Assembly (NCBI GenBank): GCA_021442545.1
Contig: JABUSX010000272.1
Location: forward strand, 1 to 7,831
From: Eubacterium sp.
GTDB taxonomy: Bacteria > Bacillota > Clostridia > Lachnospirales > Lachnospiraceae
DNA length: 7,831 bases
Direction: 5' to 3'
The notes beneath the pieces were generated by a model, which saw only the letters and a list, made by a program, of their open reading frames with translations, was not told the DNA's origin and did not search any database. Each line of letters opens with the position of its first letter. The first letter of the stretch is position 1. Of this stretch, positions 7,001 to 7,831 are shown one piece after another. A program made the translations under genes and the position numbers.

Positions 7001-7831
7001 TCACATATTCCGGATACGCTCCATGGCTGCTGCAGAATTTTCATGTGTTCCGAAAGCCGTCAGGCGGAAAAAGCCTTCCCCGCTCGGTCCGAACCCGGAA
7101 CCGGGCGTTCCGACGACCTGAACCTTGTTCAGCAGATAATCAAAGAACTCCCACGAGGACATATGATCCGGTGTTTTCAGCCAGATATAAGGCGCATTAA
7201 CACCGCCGTAGACAGTGTAACCGGCCTCGGACAGTCCGTCACGGATCAGGGCCGCATTATCCATATAATAGGCAACCTGCTCCCGGATTGCGGCTTTCCC
7301 CTGCTCAGAAAAAACAATCTCTCCGGCTCGCTGCACGATATAGGGAGCTCCGTTGAATTTCGTGCCGTGTCTTCTTGCCCAGAGACCATGCAGACCATTT
7401 CCGTCCGCATCCTTCAATGCCTTCGGAACGACCGTGAACCCGAGACGAACACCGGTAAAGCCGGCATTTTTTGAAAAACTGCGGATCTCGATCGCACAGG
7501 TTTCCGCGCCCTCACATTCGTAAATGGAGTGAGGTATGCCCGGTTCGCTGATATACGCTTCATAGGCCGCATCGAAAAGGATCACGGCACCGATCCGGTT
7601 TGCGTAGTCGACCCAGGTCTGAAGCTGTTCCTTCGTAGCGGCCATACCGGTCGGGTTGTTCGGACTGCAGATATAGATCAGATCCGGTGTTTCCTTCGGA
7701 AGGTCCGGCATAAAACCGTTTTCTTCCGTACAGGGCATATAAATGAAGTTTTCATAACACTGTTTTTCCGGATCCCAGCTTCCGGAACGACCGGCCATGA
7801 CATTTGAATCCACATAAACCGGATAAACCGG
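7001..7831 (-). CDS. dapL: LL-diaminopimelate aminotransferase (partial, N-terminus cut off)
   Basis: DapL is a cytoplasmic PLP enzyme that converts tetrahydrodipicolinate and glutamate directly to LL-diaminopimelate and 2-oxoglutarate, bypassing the acylated route to lysine and meso-diaminopimelate for peptidoglycan. The 276 visible residues are the C-terminal two thirds of a usual 390-410 aa protein; the reading frame stays open to the window edge, so the GTG at 7813 is not its start. It opens with [14 protein letters not shown], typical of DapL. The PLP sites are SPNNPTG (fragment residues 56-62), DAAY (87-90), the Schiff-base lysine in [10 protein letters not shown] (Lys121), Arg129, and the substrate-carboxylate arginine in GFFRLTAF (Arg256). 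The [14 protein letters not shown] context separates DapL from generic aspartate aminotransferases. It heads the visible minus-strand gene string; its promoter lies outside. Confidence 0.93.
   Translation of the reverse strand, partial: PVYPVYVDSNVMAGRSGSWDPEKQCYENFIYMPCTEENGFMPDLPKETPDLIYICSPNNPTGMAATKEQLQTWVDYANRIGAVILFDAAYEAYISEPGIPHSIYECEGAETCAIEIRSFSKNAGFTGVRLGFTVVPKALKDADGNGLHGLWARRHGTKFNGAPYIVQRAGEIVFSEQGKAAIREQVAYYMDNAALIRDGLSEAGYTVYGGVNAPYIWLKTPDHMSSWEFFDYLLNKVQVVGTPGSGFGPSGEGFFRLTAFGTHENSAAAMERIRNM

Noticed and set aside
1..7831. Novel defence, mobile or biosynthetic system
   Set aside because: Every stretch longer than about 110 nt is occupied by a recognisable conserved gene; there are no arrays, IS ends, recombinases or unknown genes in the window.

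Overview
The window looks like ordinary chromosomal core-gene DNA from an anaerobic Clostridia-type Firmicute, most likely in or near Lachnospiraceae. This rests on the Rex N-terminus, a eukaryote-like NADP-isocitrate dehydrogenase, a DapL-type diaminopimelate aminotransferase, a gatCAB operon, purine-rich Shine-Dalgarno sites and roughly balanced base composition. The placement is from recognised protein sequence only; no search was run. No phage, IS element, CRISPR array, tRNA or rRNA is visible.

Layout. (1) Positions 1-284, minus strand: the N-terminal part of the redox-sensing repressor Rex, cut by the window edge inside its nucleotide-binding motif. (2) 285-372: a compact divergent promoter region with a near-consensus sigma-A promoter for rex and an extended -10 for the opposite gene. 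(3) 373-2268, plus strand: an ABC-F family translation-associated ATPase. (4) 2269-2374: a convergent gap with one hairpin terminator that can serve both strands. (5) 2375-7831, minus strand: in transcription order dapL (5' end missing), gatC, gatA, gatB, icd. Gaps are 30 nt (dapL-gatC), 12 nt (gatC-gatA), a 4-nt ATGA overlap (gatA-gatB) and 109 nt (gatB-icd). dapL-gatCAB reads as one transcription unit. icd may be read through from it or use its own promoter in the 109-nt gap.

How the genes relate. GatCAB amidates Glu-tRNA(Gln) and/or Asp-tRNA(Asn), using glutamine and releasing glutamate. DapL uses glutamate to make LL-diaminopimelate and releases 2-oxoglutarate. Icd makes 2-oxoglutarate and NADPH. 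All three touch the glutamate/2-oxoglutarate node, though this may be chance gene order. Rex senses NADH/NAD+, and the ABC-F protein probably acts on the ribosome.

No undescribed system was found. The points most worth a second look are regulatory: a possible leaderless start of the ABC-F gene, the shared rex/ABC-F promoter DNA, an inverted repeat around the candidate icd -10, and the uncertain icd start codon.
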